Shown here: positions 15,495 through 16,457 of the stretch, piece by piece
How the letters are laid out: each line of letters opens with the position of its first letter
Position numbering within the stretch: position 1 is the stretch's first letter
Assembly (NCBI GenBank): GCA_964579855.1
Contig: CAZOIM010000071.1
Location: forward strand, 1-16,457
Direction of reading: 5' to 3'
Length of the DNA stretch: 16,457 bases
From: JADGQA01 sp964579855
Lineage (GTDB): Bacteria > Bacteroidota > Ignavibacteria > UBA10030
Position numbers and translations under genes: made by a program
Notes under the pieces: generated by a model
What the model saw: only the letters and a program-made list of their open reading frames with translations
Database searches by the model: none
Told to the model about the DNA's origin: nothing

Positions 15495-16336
15495 GCGAAA
15501 AAGACCCCCATAACAACCATGCCAAGCACCGAAAATCCCAGGACTGCGTTGATCTTAAAAAATGCCAGTTCAACATCTTCAGCCTTCTTGTTTTCCATAA
15601 ACAAGAGCACACCGGTTAGAATGAGAAAAGGTAGTGCGAGAACTGCTTTGATATACAGAGCGAATAGCAACCCGAGGCAAACAAATGCTAGGAAATGAAG
15701 ATAGCCGGAGTAGCGCAGTGCTCTTGCCTTTCCGTAACGCGACGTGAATGAATAAAGGTTCTCCCGCCTGTCAAACAGCTCGTCAAGAGTCGAATAGATG
15801 ACGTCGAATCCGCTTACCCAAAAAAGTGTAAATAATGCGAGGAGAGCTCCTGGGAGGATTCCATTGAACGTCGGATGAATCGCGAACCATCCCCCAAGTG
15901 GAGCCAAAGCCAAACCCAAACCCACACCAAAATGACAAAATGCTGTAAATCGTTTCATGTAAGGGTACAAAGTAAATACGACGATTGGTATGGGAGACAA
16001 AATGAGACAGAAGGTGGAAATGAGGGCGGCTGAAACAAAATAAACGGATGAGCCCACGATAAGAACGGATACCGCTTCAAGATAGGTCATTCGGCCGCTT
16101 GGCAATTCACGGATGACGGTCCTTGGATTTCGTTTGTCTATTTCTCTGTCTATAATTCTATTCAGCGAAAGCGCGACACTTCGTGCTCCCGTAGCGGCAA
16201 AGAGAATAAGCAGCAGGATCGACAGTTTGGGGAAATCCTTCGCTGATAAGAATACCCCACTGAATATCATGGGAAGCGAAAAGAACGTATGCTCTATCTT
16301 TACGAATCGGAGAAAATTCCTCAGTCTCTGTAACAC
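15491..16336 (-). CDS. UbiA-family prenyltransferase (MqnP-like), first gene of the minus-strand operon
   Basis: Integral-membrane prenyltransferase expected to attach the polyprenyl tail to 1,4-dihydroxy-6-naphthoate. The 281 residues contain the first aspartate motif NRIIDREIDKRNPRT (Asn59, Asp63, Asp67) and the second, FDVIYSTLDELFDR (Asp178, Asp185, Asp189), within about eight to nine hydrophobic segments. ELPSGRM after the first motif is typical of the UbiA/MqnP group. The start is GTG at 16336-16334: no ATG lies in frame between it and the upstream stop, and the residues after it (LQRLRNFLRFVKIEHT) match the family start. It overlaps ubiX by four bases. Assignment to menaquinone rather than ubiquinone or haem O rests on the mqn neighbours. 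Confidence 0.92.
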   Translation of the reverse strand: MLQRLRNFLRFVKIEHTFFSLPMIFSGVFLSAKDFPKLSILLLILFAATGARSVALSLNRIIDREIDKRNPRTVIRELPSGRMTYLEAVSVLIVGSSVYFVSAALISTFCLILSPIPIVVFTLYPYMKRFTAFCHFGVGLGLALAPLGGWFAIHPTFNGILPGALLALFTLFWVSGFDVIYSTLDELFDRRENLYSFTSRYGKARALRYSGYLHFLAFVCLGLLFALYIKAVLALPFLILTGVLLFMENKKAEDVELAFFKINAVLGFSVLGMVVMGVFFA

Positions 16337-16457
16337 GTCTTCACTGGTTCTATGATAAATGGACGCAGAAAGAATATCTGTTCAATATAGCCCAAAAACG
16401 AAACTTTAGCAAGGTAACCGACCCAAAGATGAATTGGCACAGTCCTGCCCCGGAGTA
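16337..16457. other. Non-coding upstream region of the ubiA-ubiX-ubiD-mqnEA-TIR-mqnC operon
   Basis: No convincing frame is visible in the last 121 bases on either strand. It is the expected leader and promoter region of the minus-strand operon; the gene upstream, if any, lies outside the window. Confidence 0.6.
16382..16413 (-). promoter_or_regulatory. Possible promoter of the minus-strand menaquinone operon
   Basis: On the minus strand CTTG (16413-16410), a 20-base spacer and TATATTGA (16389-16382) give a near match to TTG-N20-TAnnTTTG, the same layout as the ubiE promoter candidate. Transcription would start roughly 40 bases before the GTG start of the ubiA-like gene. The -7 element has two mismatches, so support is modest. 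Confidence 0.35.

Overview
The window looks like chromosomal DNA from a bacterium of the Bacteroidota / Chlorobiota / Ignavibacteriota branch. Four things point there: a TonB-dependent receptor with an N-terminal carboxypeptidase-regulatory-like domain, a DUF4835-like gene end at the left edge, mostly weak or absent Shine-Dalgarno sequences, and a promoter of the Bacteroidota type (TTG, 20 bases, TAnnTTTG) before ubiE. This lineage call is inference; there is no rRNA or other marker here.

Left third (1-6406). The 3' end of a plus-strand gene (1-333) converges on a minus-strand gene for an exported HEAT-repeat protein with a C-terminal cyclophilin domain (369-2492). A 354-base gap without a confident gene follows. 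Next is a minus-strand run read as lipoprotein (5894-6406), TonB-dependent receptor (3699-5897) and TatD-family hydrolase (2847-3674). The first two overlap at a TTGA junction.

Right two thirds (6600-16336). This is a nearly complete futalosine-type menaquinone locus in two convergent operons. The plus-strand operon is ubiE/menG, mqnD and an amidohydrolase-2 protein (6709-9220). The minus-strand operon, in transcription order, is ubiA-like prenyltransferase, ubiX-like, ubiD-like, a fused mqnE-mqnA, a TIR-like protein and mqnC (16336 down to 9312). A strong GC-rich hairpin at 9251-9284 separates the two ends and could terminate both.

Pathway logic: the MqnA part dehydrates chorismate to 3-enolpyruvylbenzoate; the MqnE part joins it to SAM-derived adenosine to give aminofutalosine; a nucleosidase (MqnB or MTAN type, not seen here) releases the base; MqnC cyclises; MqnD yields 1,4-dihydroxy-6-naphthoate. 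The UbiA-like enzyme prenylates, UbiD with UbiX-made prenylated FMN decarboxylates, and UbiE methylates to menaquinone.

The most unusual points are: (i) the first two pathway enzymes are fused in one 621-residue protein; (ii) a TIR-like putative nucleotide-binding/NADase-fold protein with its own helical N-terminal domain sits between mqnEA and mqnC, while the expected N-glycosidase gene is missing from the locus; (iii) the amidohydrolase-2 protein after mqnD has Asn where its family normally has a catalytic His.
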